Assembly (NCBI RefSeq): GCF_003075075.1
Contig: NZ_QCYM01000031.1
Coordinates: 1 to 40,315 of the forward strand
Direction of reading: 5' to 3'
Length of the DNA: 40,315 nt
Origin: Labrenzia sp. 011
GTDB taxonomy: Bacteria > Pseudomonadota > Alphaproteobacteria > Rhizobiales > Stappiaceae
Positions 31,721 to 39,964 of this stretch are shown here, piece by piece; position 1 is the stretch's first letter, and every line of letters starts with the position of its first letter. The notes under the pieces were generated by a model. The model was not told where the DNA came from. It saw only the letters and a list, made by a program, of their open reading frames with translations, and ran no database searches. The position numbers and the translations under genes were made by a program.

Positions 31721-33232
31721 TCAGCCCGCCGGGGCGTTCGAGAATTGATCGCGCAGGACGTTTTTCTGCACTTTTCCCATCGTGTTGCGGGGCAGTTCCT
31801 CCACGAGGCGGATGTCCCGGGGATGCTTGAAGCGGGCCAGCTTCGGCCGGATCCGTTCCAGAAGCTCCGCCGGGTCGGGCCGGGCTCCCGGGGCGGGCAC
31901 CACGGCCGCGATCACGGCCTCGCCGAAATCGGCGTCCGGGATCCCGACCACCGCGGATTCGCCGACGCCCGGCAGCGCATCCAGAAGCACCTCGATTTCC
32001 TTCGGATAGATGTTGTAGCCGCCGGAAATGATGAGGTCCTTCTGCCGGCCGACGATGGACAGGTAGCCGTCTGCGTCGATGCGGCCGAGATCGCCGGTGA
32101 TGAAGAATCCGGAGTCCCGCAGTTCTTCCGCGGTCTTTTCCGGCATGCGCCAGTAACCCTTGAACACATTCGGGCCGCGCACCTCGATCATGCCGACGTC
32201 ACCGTCGGGCAGTGGCCTTCCCGTTTCGGGGTCGGTGATGCGCAGATCGACGCCGGGCAGGGGAAAGCCGATGGTCCCCGCGCGCCGTTCGCCGGCATAC
32301 GGGTTGGAGGCGTTCATGTTCGTTTCGGTCATGCCATAGCGTTCCAGGATGCGGTGGCCGGTCCGGCTTTCGAACCGCTCGTGGGTTTCCGCCAGAAGCG
32401 GCGCGCTGCCCGAAACGAAGAGCCGCATATGCGCCACCCGTTCGCGTGTGAAGCCGGGGTCGTCCAGCAGGCGGGTGTAGAAGGTGGGCACCCCCATCAG
32501 AACCGTTGCGCCGGGCAGGTCCATCAAAATGCGTTCCAGCTTGAACCCGGGGTGGAAAAGCATCCTTGCGCCCGAAATCGCCGTGACGTTGACGGCGACG
32601 AAAAGCCCGTGCGTGTGGAAGATCGGCAGGGCGTGCAGCAGGACGTCGTTCTCCGAAAACCGCCAAAGGTCGGCAAGCGTGCGGGCATTCGACAACAGAT
32701 TGTCGTGACTGAGCATCGCGCCCTTGGACCGTCCGGTCGTTCCGGAGGTATACAGGATGGCCGCCAGGTCGTCGGGGCCGCAGACTACCGGCGTCTGGAT
32801 GTCCTCTTCCTCGGCCGCATCCTCGGTGAGGCTGCCTCTGCCCCTGGAATCCAGCGTCAGGACCCGGCTGCCGCCAGGGACGACCATCGCGATTTCGGTG
32901 GCTTTCGCCGGGTCGCAGATGACGATGAACGGTTCGGCATCGCTCAGGAAATATTCCAGTTCGGCCGTGGTGTAGCCGGTGTTGAGAGGCAAAAGGACAA
33001 GGCCGCACCGCAGGCAGGCGGCATAGACCGCCAGCGCCTCCGGGCTTTTGGACACCTGCACGGCGACCCGGTCGCCTTTCTTCGCACCCAGCGTTGTGAA
33101 GAGATTCGCCATGCGCGCGGACAGGCCGAGAAAGGCGCGGTAGCTGAGCGCGGTGCCGTCGTCTGCCGTCAGGAAGGCGGCCGTGTTGCTGGCGTGCCGG
33201 CCAAAGAGCGGGTCGAAAAGATGGTTCGCCAT
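31721..33232 (-). CDS. matB: MatB-type malonyl-CoA synthetase
   Basis: A protein of 503 aa of the AMP-forming acyl-CoA ligase family. It would convert malonate, CoA and ATP to malonyl-CoA. Motifs: P-loop YTSGTTGRSKG (161-171), LPIFHTHGLFVAVN, YGMTETNMNASNPY, GDLGRIDADGYLSIVGRQKDLI and the C-terminal PRNTMGKVQKN with the catalytic lysine. The blocks HTHGLF, YGMTETNM and PRNTMGKVQKN match MatB of rhizobia closely, as I recall that sequence. Start 33232 has AAGGA 8 bp before. No malonyl-CoA decarboxylase (matA) is linked. A methylmalonate or related short diacid is also possible. Confidence 0.87.
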   Translation of the reverse strand: MANHLFDPLFGRHASNTAAFLTADDGTALSYRAFLGLSARMANLFTTLGAKKGDRVAVQVSKSPEALAVYAACLRCGLVLLPLNTGYTTAELEYFLSDAEPFIVICDPAKATEIAMVVPGGSRVLTLDSRGRGSLTEDAAEEEDIQTPVVCGPDDLAAILYTSGTTGRSKGAMLSHDNLLSNARTLADLWRFSENDVLLHALPIFHTHGLFVAVNVTAISGARMLFHPGFKLERILMDLPGATVLMGVPTFYTRLLDDPGFTRERVAHMRLFVSGSAPLLAETHERFESRTGHRILERYGMTETNMNASNPYAGERRAGTIGFPLPGVDLRITDPETGRPLPDGDVGMIEVRGPNVFKGYWRMPEKTAEELRDSGFFITGDLGRIDADGYLSIVGRQKDLIISGGYNIYPKEIEVLLDALPGVGESAVVGIPDADFGEAVIAAVVPAPGARPDPAELLERIRPKLARFKHPRDIRLVEELPRNTMGKVQKNVLRDQFSNAPAG

Positions 33233-33290
33233 CCGAATGTCCTTTGAGTGTCGTCCGGGCCGGTCTGCGGGAGCCGGCCCAGCCATCACG

Positions 33291-33677
33291 TCAGCTCACG
33301 GTGACCGATTGCGTCGACAGGCCGACATCCAGCGTCAGCCGCCCCTCGTTCCACAACCACCGGCGCAGGGAATAGCTCCGGGCGCCGGAGCTGTGCATGG
33401 GGTCGGCCTCGGCAAGACCGCGCGCCTCTTCCAGGGAGCTTGCCCGGTAGACGATAAGTCCGGCACCGGACAGGAGCTGCCCGGACTCGTCCGACAGCGG
33501 CCCGGCCTGAACGAGCCGGCCTTCGCCTTCCAGCCGGCGCTGGTATGCAAGATGGTCGGCCAGGACCGCTTCCGGGTTCGTGCCACCCTCCACCGGCAGG
33601 GACAGCACGACAAAAAGCTCGAGCGCGAGGGCACCGCGGGATTTCGCTTCTCGTCTGTATGTATCCCAGTCCACCAT
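33291..33677 (-). CDS. YciI-like protein
   Basis: A protein of 128 aa from ATG 33677, chosen because GGAGGG stands just before it; an in-frame ATG at 33710 has no such site. The YciI ferredoxin-like fold is visible in DHLAYQRRLEGEGRLVQAGPLSD (about 42-64), with the conserved His, and in the Asp of AEADPMH (about 90-96). YciI relatives include small hydrolases and muconolactone-isomerase-like proteins and often accompany aromatic degradation genes. First gene of the leftward operon. Function is not established. Confidence 0.85.
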   Translation of the reverse strand: MVDWDTYRREAKSRGALALELFVVLSLPVEGGTNPEAVLADHLAYQRRLEGEGRLVQAGPLSDESGQLLSGAGLIVYRASSLEEARGLAEADPMHSSGARSYSLRRWLWNEGRLTLDVGLSTQSVTVS

Positions 33678-33758
33678 ATCACCCTCCAAAATATCGATAT
33701 TATTTGACATACGATAATTTTATCGGCAAAAGAAGAGAAAAATTGGGAAGGGATGCAC
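33678..33758. promoter_or_regulatory. Compact divergent promoter with two palindromes
   Basis: Only 81 bp separate the YciI and FAH start codons. The stretch is AT-rich and holds the perfect 12-bp palindrome AATATCGATATT (33690-33701) and CGATA-ATTT-TATCG (33712-33725). TTGACA at 33704-33709 lies between them. Both divergent promoters must fit here, so a single regulator probably controls both operons; no regulator gene is present next to them. GGGAAGGG (about 33745-33752) is the FAH ribosome binding site. Confidence 0.65.
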
Positions 33759-34640
33759 ATGAAATTTCTGGTCGCTGCTTCGAACGGTTCAAGTTCCGTC
33801 TTCAAGATCGTGGGAGACCGCGCGTTCAACCTGACGGAGGCCGTTCCCGGTGTCGGGCCGGACCTGTCCGCTCTTGTCGCCTCGGAAGAGCTTGTGCGGA
33901 AGGCGGAAGCCTTTGCGGGGGAAGGCGCCGGTGTGCCGGCCTCGGAACTCGTTCCGGCACTGCCCCTGGACGCGCCCGGCAAGATCCTGTGTCTCGGCCT
34001 GAACTACATTGAACACATCCGCGAGGGCGGTTACGAAATTCCCGACTATCCGGCCATGTTCATGCGCACGCGCCAGTCGATCATGGCGGCGGGCGAACCC
34101 ATGATCCGCCCCATTTGCTCCGAAAAGCTGGACTATGAAGCCGAGCTGATGCTGATCGTCGGCAAGGGCGGCCGTCATATCCGCGAAGAGGACGCCCTGT
34201 CCCATGTCTTCGGTTACACCGTCTTCAACGACGGGTCGGTGCGGGATTTCCAGCGCAAGACCCATCAGTGGATGCCGGGAAAGAACTTCGACGGGACCGG
34301 GGCCATCGGCCCGGTGGTTGTCACGCCGGAGGACCTTCCCGAAGGGGCGCGGAACCTGAAGATCGAGTGCCGCGTCGGCTCCGAAGTGCTGCAGAGCTCG
34401 AACACCAGCAACATGATCTGGTCGGTGGCGCAAACCATCGTCATCATGTCCGAGTTCACGACGCTGGAGCCCGGCGACCTGATTGCGCTCGGCACGCCGC
34501 CGGGCGTCGGTCACGCCAGGAAACCCGATCCGCGCTGGCTTCGCCCGGGAGAGACCGTGGAGGTAGAGATCGAGGGGATCGGTGTCTGCAGGAGCCCCAT
34601 CGTCGATGAGGCCGACCTGAAGGCGCAGGCGGCCCAATGA
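33759..34640 (+). CDS. Fumarylacetoacetate hydrolase (FAH)-family protein
   Basis: A protein of 293 aa. ATG 33759 is preferred over 33753 because the purine-rich site ends directly at 33753. The FAH fold metal ligands are visible: the two glutamates in LDYEAELMLIVGKG and the aspartate in NDGSVRDFQ, followed by the lysine in GKNFDGTGAIGP. The N-terminal CLGLNYIEHIREGGYEIPDYPAMFMR is typical. The family hydrolyses C-C bonds of beta-diketo acids (fumarylpyruvate and others) or hydrates/decarboxylates oxo-dienoates. Here it is the first gene of an operon ending in a ring-cleavage dioxygenase, so a ring-cleavage product is the likely substrate. Confidence 0.92.
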   Translation: MKFLVAASNGSSSVFKIVGDRAFNLTEAVPGVGPDLSALVASEELVRKAEAFAGEGAGVPASELVPALPLDAPGKILCLGLNYIEHIREGGYEIPDYPAMFMRTRQSIMAAGEPMIRPICSEKLDYEAELMLIVGKGGRHIREEDALSHVFGYTVFNDGSVRDFQRKTHQWMPGKNFDGTGAIGPVVVTPEDLPEGARNLKIECRVGSEVLQSSNTSNMIWSVAQTIVIMSEFTTLEPGDLIALGTPPGVGHARKPDPRWLRPGETVEVEIEGIGVCRSPIVDEADLKAQAAQ

Positions 34641-35287
34641 CCGGGACGGACGACAGGCCTGCGGCTGCCCAGGCCGAGGTGCGCGCCCTGCGCGCGGCCA
34701 GGGCGTCGCTGGACGATGTGTCGATCGACCTGATCCTGCGCGAGGCGCGTTCGCACTACGCCTGGACCGACCGTCCGGTGCCGGATGCGCTCCTGCGCAA
34801 GATCTACGAGATCACCATCGCCGGCCCCACGAGCATGAACACCTGCCCTGCGCGGTTCGTCTTCGTGCGCGGGGCCGACGCCAAGAAGCGGCTGGCCAAG
34901 GCGCTGAAGGCCAAGAACATCGACAAGATGATGTCGGCGCCGGTCACGGCGATCATCGCCTATGACCCGCAGTTCTGGACGCATCTGCCGTTTCTCTTTC
35001 CGCATGAGGACCGGCGGCCCTTTTTCGAGGGCAAGCCGGAGCATTGCGAGACCACGGCGTTTCGCAATTCCACGCTGCAGGGAGCCTATTTCATGATCGC
35101 CGCGCGGGCCCTGGGGCTCGACGTGGGCGCCATGTCCGGATTTTCCAACGAGATCGTGGATGCCGAATTTTTCGCGGATACCGGCTGGAAGTCGAACTTT
35201 CTGTGTAACATCGGCTACGCTGACGAAAGCGCGCTGTTTCCGAAATTGCCGCGCTTCGCTTTCGAGGAGGTGTGTACCGTTCTGTAA
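34637..35287 (+). CDS. RutE-type nitroreductase-family protein (malonic semialdehyde reductase-like)
   Basis: A protein of 216 aa, flavin-dependent nitroreductase fold. It resembles E. coli RutE over its length: the block GPTSMNTCPARFVFVR (about 57-72), APVTAIIAYD, the central TAFRNSTLQGAY, ALGLDVGAMSGF and the C-terminal PKLPRFAFEE. RutE removes toxic malonic semialdehyde (3-oxopropionate) by reduction to 3-hydroxypropionate, although its direct activity has been debated. No other rut genes are here, so it is not part of pyrimidine degradation. It overlaps the FAH gene by 4 bp. Together with MatB it suggests three-carbon acids in this pathway. Confidence 0.87.
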   Translation: MTGTDDRPAAAQAEVRALRAARASLDDVSIDLILREARSHYAWTDRPVPDALLRKIYEITIAGPTSMNTCPARFVFVRGADAKKRLAKALKAKNIDKMMSAPVTAIIAYDPQFWTHLPFLFPHEDRRPFFEGKPEHCETTAFRNSTLQGAYFMIAARALGLDVGAMSGFSNEIVDAEFFADTGWKSNFLCNIGYADESALFPKLPRFAFEEVCTVL

Positions 35288-35330
35288 GGGGGTGCCGTGG
35301 GAGTGGCGCCCGGGAGAATTCCGCGATGCA

Positions 35331-35369
35331 GACACATGTGTCCGCGCGCGGTGATGCGCATTGCGCAAT
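35331..35369 (+). promoter_or_regulatory. Two perfect palindromes upstream of dctP (cluster 3)
   Basis: GACACATGTGTC (35331-35342) and ATTGCGCAAT (35360-35369) lie in the 98-bp gap between the RutE-like gene and dctP. They could be operator sites of an internal promoter or fold in mRNA. The second ends just before the GGGAGGAAG ribosome binding site. Confidence 0.4.
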
Positions 35370-35385
35370 CAAATGGGAGGAAGAC

Positions 35386-36468
35386 ATGAAACAGCTGTTG
35401 AAATGTGCCGCCGCAGGCATTGTCATGGCCCTGTGTTCGGCCGGGCAGGCTTCGGCGCAGGAAGTCATTGTCGCCAATGTCATTGACGGCTATCCGGCGC
35501 GCGCGATGTGGGTGCAGGAACTGACGAATTTCTTCATTCCGGAAGTCGACAAGCGTCTTGCCGAAACCGGCAACTACAAGATCGACTGGCACGAAAGCTA
35601 TGGCGGAACCGTCGTCAAGCCGAAGGGTGTCCTTGAAGGGATCCAGCTGGGTCTCGGCGACATCGGCATTGTCACCACGATCTTCCACTCTTCCAAATTG
35701 CCCAGCCAGGCGATTTCGGCCGTCACGCCCTTCGTGTCGGCCGACGCCAGGGCGGTTGCCCGGGCCGTGGACGAAATCGCGCAGGAATACCCGGCAATGC
35801 GGGCTGAATTCGATGCGCAGAACCAGGTCTATCTGACCACCGGTGTCGTGCTCGATACCTATCAGCTCTATTCGCGCGAGAAGGTCGAAAAGCTGGCCGA
35901 TCTGGAAGGCGCCAAGATCGCCGGCGCGGGCATGAACCTGCGTTATGTGGAAGGCATCGAGGGGGCGGCGGGTGTCCGCGGCGGCCTCACCGATTTCTAC
36001 AACATGCTTCAGACCGGCCTTGTGGATCACGCCATGCTGTGGCCGGAGGCCGCCGCCACGTTCAAGATCGCCGAAGTCGCGCCCTACATGCTCGATGTCG
36101 ATCTTGGTGCGGTGAACACCAAGACCCTGACCGTCAACAAGGACTATTGGGAAAAGCTTCCCGAAGAGGTCCGCACCGCGATCACGGAAGCGGCCGTCGC
36201 CTACCGGGACCATCTCGCCGATCTGGCGATGGAACGGGCTGCCGCAAGCCATGAGGCCTTTACGGCGGCCGGTGGCACGATCATCGAGTTGAGTGAGGAC
36301 GAGCGCCGGGCATGGGTTGCCTCCATGCCGGATATCGCCGCCGAATGGGCCGCCGGTCTGGACGCGGAGGAGCAGCCGGGTTCGGAGATGCTGCGCGCCT
36401 ATCTTGCAAAGCTTGAGCAGGCCGGCAGCGTGTCGATGCGGGACTGGACCGCGGGGCTCGGCAATTGA
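35386..36468 (+). CDS. dctP: TRAP transporter substrate-binding protein DctP (cluster 3), canonical arginine shifted or lost
   Basis: A protein of 360 aa from ATG 35386 (GGGAGGAAG before it). The signal peptide is residues 1-25 (SAGQASAQ). The position that carries the carboxylate-binding arginine in the other two DctP proteins of this window (GLKLR, GLQVR) reads GAKIA here, followed by GAGMNLRYVEG; the only nearby arginine is seven residues later. The ligand may therefore be bound differently, perhaps a phenolic or neutral compound. The gene ends in a TTGA overlap with dctQ. Unlike the other binding-protein genes here, no hairpin follows it. Confidence 0.88.
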   Translation: MKQLLKCAAAGIVMALCSAGQASAQEVIVANVIDGYPARAMWVQELTNFFIPEVDKRLAETGNYKIDWHESYGGTVVKPKGVLEGIQLGLGDIGIVTTIFHSSKLPSQAISAVTPFVSADARAVARAVDEIAQEYPAMRAEFDAQNQVYLTTGVVLDTYQLYSREKVEKLADLEGAKIAGAGMNLRYVEGIEGAAGVRGGLTDFYNMLQTGLVDHAMLWPEAAATFKIAEVAPYMLDVDLGAVNTKTLTVNKDYWEKLPEEVRTAITEAAVAYRDHLADLAMERAAASHEAFTAAGGTIIELSEDERRAWVASMPDIAAEWAAGLDAEEQPGSEMLRAYLAKLEQAGSVSMRDWTAGLGN

Positions 36469-37025
36469 ACCGACAGACTGAACGGATGCGGGGGAGGGAG
36501 TCCGGGTGGCTCCCTTCCCTCCACCGCGTCATGACGCGGACCGTAAACACGATCGCGCTCGGGGCGAATGCGGCGGGAACGCTCGTCGTCTTCCTGCTGG
36601 TGCTCGTCGTGAACTACGACATGCTTGCGCGCAGTCTCATCAACAAGCCGCTCCACGGCACCATAGAACTGGTGCAGTTCGCCATGGTCCTGATCGTCTT
36701 CATGCAGCTTCCGGACGTCATCCGCGCCGGCAAGCTCACCCGCTCCGACGGGTTTCTCCTGCTCATGGAACAGACCCGGCCCCGGATCGCCCTGCTCCTG
36801 AGGCGGCTTGAGGATCTGCTGTCCTTTGCCGTCATGGCGCTGATCGCGATTGCCTCCTTCCCGCTCTTTTTCGAAATGTGGGAAAGCCAGGACTATTTCG
36901 GAATTCCGGGTGTCTTCACGGCCCCCTGGTGGCCGATCAAGCTCACGGTACTGGCCAGCTCGATCCTGTGCGCGGTGATTTTCGCCCTCAAGACGCTTGC
37001 GCCCAAAAACAAAGAGGCCCCATGA
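36465..37025 (+). CDS. dctQ: TRAP transporter small membrane subunit DctQ (cluster 3)
   Basis: A protein of 186 aa if translation begins at the TTG (36465) that overlaps the dctP stop; ATG 36486 or 36529 are alternatives, none with a strong ribosome binding site. Four transmembrane helices start with AGTLVVFLLVLVVNYDMLAR. The family block INKPLHGTIELVQFAMVLIVFMQLPDVI is present. It overlaps dctM by 4 bp (ATGA). It stabilises DctM in the inner membrane. Confidence 0.88.
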   Translation: MNRQTERMRGRESGWLPSLHRVMTRTVNTIALGANAAGTLVVFLLVLVVNYDMLARSLINKPLHGTIELVQFAMVLIVFMQLPDVIRAGKLTRSDGFLLLMEQTRPRIALLLRRLEDLLSFAVMALIAIASFPLFFEMWESQDYFGIPGVFTAPWWPIKLTVLASSILCAVIFALKTLAPKNKEAP

Positions 37026-38326
37026 CGCCCATCGAGATCGGCGCCCTATCGGTCATAGCCATCGTGGTTCTGATCTATCTTGGCGTCTATATTCCCATTG
37101 CCCTGACAGCGGTCTCCTTCGTGTCGATCTGGCTGATGCGGGACAATTTCACCCTCGCGCTGAACCTCCTGAAGATCGCCATCGGCGAAAGCGCGATGGA
37201 ATACACCTTTGCCACCGTGCCGCTGTTCACCTTCATGGGACTGGTGGTGTCGAAGGCGGGGCTGGGAACCGACATCTATGCGGTGATGAGTTCCGCGTTC
37301 AGATCCGTTCGCGGCGGGATCGGCATGGCGACGGTCGGCGCGAATGCAGCCTTCGCGGCCGTGACCGGCAGCTCGATCGCCTCCGCGTCGGTGTTCGCCC
37401 GTGTCGCCGTGCCCGAGATGCTGAAATACGACTACAGTCCGCGCTTTGCCGTGGGAGTGGTGGCCGGATCGTCGGTGCTCGGCATGATCATTCCGCCGTC
37501 GGCCATGCTGATCATCTATTCCTTCGTCGCGGAACAGTCGGTCGGCCAGATGTTCATCGCCGGTGTCATTCCGGGCCTGATGCTCGCGGTTGCCTATGTT
37601 GCGGCCATCTTCCTCATGGGCCGGTTCACCCCCGGGTTCGTCGGCGGCCGGCCGGCCGAGGACTACCAACCTTTGAGCTGGGCCGAGATCGTCCGGCTGA
37701 CCCTGCCCATGGTCATCCTGATCGTGACCGTCATCGGCGGTATCTACCTGGGGTGGATGACACCGGTGGAAGCGGGCGCCGCCGGGGCATTGCTCGGGCT
37801 GGTCATCGCTGTTGTCCGCAGGTCCATGTCCTGGCGCGGCCTGTGGGAAACGCTGATCGAGACCGGACATATCACCGCCGCCATCCTGTTCCTGATCACC
37901 GCCGCGTCGATCTACAGCAGGATGTTGGGTCTCGCGGGTCTGCCGCACGAACTGGACCGCATTCTGACCGCGGGCGATTTCGGTTTTGTCACGGTCATGG
38001 CGCTTTATCTGGTCCTGATGCTGTTCCTGGGCACCATCCTCGACACCTCGTCGATCATCCTGATCGTGGTGCCGCTGTTCCTGCCCCTGATCGAGCCGAT
38101 GGGCATGGACCTCGTCTGGTTCGGGATCATCACGGTGATCGGTGCGGAGATCGGTCTTCTCACCCCGCCGCTGGGCATATCGTGTTTCGTCATCAAGGCG
38201 ACGCTCGACGATGACCGTATCACGCTGAAGGATGTCTTCCTCGGGGCCTTGCCCTTTGCCGGCGTCATGCTGGCCGTCCTGATCGTGCTGATCGCCTTTC
38301 CCTCTCTCACTCTCGTATTGCTGTAA
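37022..38326 (+). CDS. dctM: TRAP transporter large membrane subunit DctM (cluster 3)
   Basis: A protein of 434 aa, with about 12 transmembrane helices starting at IGALSVIAIVVLIYLGVYIPIA. Family blocks: AAFAAVTGSSIASASVFARVAVPEML (about 115-140), LGMIIPPSAMLIIYSFV and GAEIGLLTPPLGISCFVI. It is the sodium-coupled transport subunit for the DctP/DctQ encoded upstream. It lies 11 bp before the ring-cleavage dioxygenase gene, so uptake and ring cleavage are probably co-expressed. Confidence 0.94.
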   Translation: MTPIEIGALSVIAIVVLIYLGVYIPIALTAVSFVSIWLMRDNFTLALNLLKIAIGESAMEYTFATVPLFTFMGLVVSKAGLGTDIYAVMSSAFRSVRGGIGMATVGANAAFAAVTGSSIASASVFARVAVPEMLKYDYSPRFAVGVVAGSSVLGMIIPPSAMLIIYSFVAEQSVGQMFIAGVIPGLMLAVAYVAAIFLMGRFTPGFVGGRPAEDYQPLSWAEIVRLTLPMVILIVTVIGGIYLGWMTPVEAGAAGALLGLVIAVVRRSMSWRGLWETLIETGHITAAILFLITAASIYSRMLGLAGLPHELDRILTAGDFGFVTVMALYLVLMLFLGTILDTSSIILIVVPLFLPLIEPMGMDLVWFGIITVIGAEIGLLTPPLGISCFVIKATLDDDRITLKDVFLGALPFAGVMLAVLIVLIAFPSLTLVLL

Positions 38327-38337
38327 TAGGTGCCCCG

Positions 38338-39204
38338 ATGAGAAACGTAACGCCTGAAAACATCAGTGAGGTCTTTGCCGGCTATTTCGGAAAAGACACC
38401 GATCCGCGCTTTCGCGAAGTGATGACCGCCTTTGCCCGGCATCTTCATGCATTTGTCCGCGAGGTGGAGCTGACCCATGACGAATGGCGCGCCGGTCTCG
38501 AGGCGCTGGAATGGGCCGGCCGGATCACCACGCCGGAACGCAATGAATTCGTCCTGCTGTCGGACGTGCTCGGCCTGTCCTCGCTGGTCGACATGATCAA
38601 CTCCCATCCCGGTGCGACCAGCTCGAGCGTGCTCGGACCCTTCCATGTGTCCAACCCGCCGCCCATCGCCATCGGCGCGGACCTGAAGGGTGATTTCGAA
38701 GGCGAGGTGCTGCTGGTCCAGGGCCAGGTGCGCGATCTTGACGGCAAACCGGTTCCGGGTGCCACACTGGACATCTGGCAGACCGCGCCGAACGGGCTGT
38801 ATTCCAGCCAGGACCCGGACCAGGACATCATGTCCTTCCACGGCCTGATGACCGCGGACGAAAGCGGCCGCTACGCCTTCACCACCGTGCGTCCGGTCAG
38901 CTACACGGTTCCCACCGACGGGCCTGTCGGCCAGATCCTGAATGCCGCCGGACGGCATCCCTGGCGCCCGTCGCATCTGCATTTCATCATCAAGGCCGAA
39001 GGCTTTCGCCCCCTCGTGACCGAGGTCTTTCCCGATGACGATCCCTATCTGGACGAGGATACGGTCTTCGGCGTGCGGGAGGATCTGGTCATGCACTACG
39101 AGTCCCGGCCGGCCGGAACCTTCCCGGATGGCTTTGTGCTTTCGGGCAAGGTCGAGGGACCATGGTCGAAGGTCGATTTCGACTTTACCCTGGTCGGGGC
39201 GTAA
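38338..39204 (+). CDS. Intradiol ring-cleavage dioxygenase (hydroxyquinol/catechol 1,2-dioxygenase family)
   Basis: A protein of 288 aa. An N-terminal helical dimerisation domain (about 1-95) precedes the catalytic beta-sandwich. The four non-haem Fe(III) ligands are present: Y155 in APNGLYSS, Y189 in RPVSYTVP, and H213 and H215 in RPSHLHF. The family block GRHPWRPSHLHF is clear. It opens a catechol or 1,2,4-trihydroxybenzene ring between the two hydroxyls to a muconate or maleylacetate. The size and N-terminal domain fit the hydroxyquinol/catechol group, not protocatechuate dioxygenase. No maleylacetate reductase or muconate cycloisomerase is linked, which is unusual. Last gene of the rightward operon. 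Confidence 0.93.
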   Translation: MRNVTPENISEVFAGYFGKDTDPRFREVMTAFARHLHAFVREVELTHDEWRAGLEALEWAGRITTPERNEFVLLSDVLGLSSLVDMINSHPGATSSSVLGPFHVSNPPPIAIGADLKGDFEGEVLLVQGQVRDLDGKPVPGATLDIWQTAPNGLYSSQDPDQDIMSFHGLMTADESGRYAFTTVRPVSYTVPTDGPVGQILNAAGRHPWRPSHLHFIIKAEGFRPLVTEVFPDDDPYLDEDTVFGVREDLVMHYESRPAGTFPDGFVLSGKVEGPWSKVDFDFTLVGA

Positions 39205-39964
39205 CACATGCCCTGCCGCTCTTCCGGGCTGCGCTCGGCTTCGGACCCATGAATCGCCTGTACAGAACAGTTGAAGTCTGTTTCAAGCCCCTGAAATGGC
39301 CGGCATTGTCGCGAAGTGGCAAGGCGAGCCTGTCGGCGACGCCTGCGCGGTAGCCGACTCCTATATGCTGTCGGATGGTCCTCTTTTCGTTACGGTTCAC
39401 GTCACCGGGGAGACTTGGTCCGCATATCCCATATGGCTTGACATAACAGGTCTGATGGATTCTGGTTTGTTTTGGCAAATCAATCCATTAGGTGGTCGAG
39501 ATTTCGGTTCAATCAGCCGAAATGGCTGTTCCCCGCGATCCATGGGCTCAGATGCTTGCAACAATTGCAGGTCTGAAGGCAAAGGCTAACCGATATCGTC
39601 ATCCGCCATCATCCTGATTGTGCTCATGGGACACGCAGAGGCATGGTGATGCCCGTAGTCCCGAAAAACGGCAATCTCTCAGCGCAGCGAAGTCAAGATC
39701 ATGGAAAACGGATCACACATCGCGCCACGCTTCGGAGGGGGTGGTGAGTGGAGACACAGATGCCAAAGGCGAGGCCGGATGCGGCCTGTCCGGGGAGATA
39801 TCGAGTGAAAGAAGTGCGCCCGCGTAAGCCGGGAGCACAGCAAGGAAATTCGGATACCGGCCCGGATTTCATCTCCCAGGTGAACTGAATATGAACAGCT
39901 AGTGCATCGTCAGTTCATGTCAGGGAATACATAGTGAAGTTATTCAAAACAAAGGAAAATAAAT
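39205..39964. other. Non-coding or degraded region, about 760 bp
   Basis: No convincing gene lies here. Short open frames such as 39296-39589 have no recognisable similarity. Between about 39640 and 39890 the sequence has a structured look, with GC-rich blocks, purine-rich stretches and phrases like GATGCCAAAGGCGAGG, that reminds me of the leader of group II intron reverse-transcriptase genes. No reverse transcriptase follows. I regard this as a possible relic of a mobile element, at low confidence. From about 39890 the sequence becomes AT-richer and leads to the small gene at 39965. Confidence 0.35.

Noticed and set aside
30644..33247. Long plus-strand open frame (about 867 codons) opposite dctP and matB
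   Set aside because: It spans two clear minus-strand genes and their intergenic gap; no recognisable domain, and His/Arg/Gly-rich composition typical of antisense reading.
39296..39589. Open frame of 97 codons between the dioxygenase and the small exported protein
   Set aside because: No ribosome binding site, no recognisable similarity, and the opposite strand is equally open.
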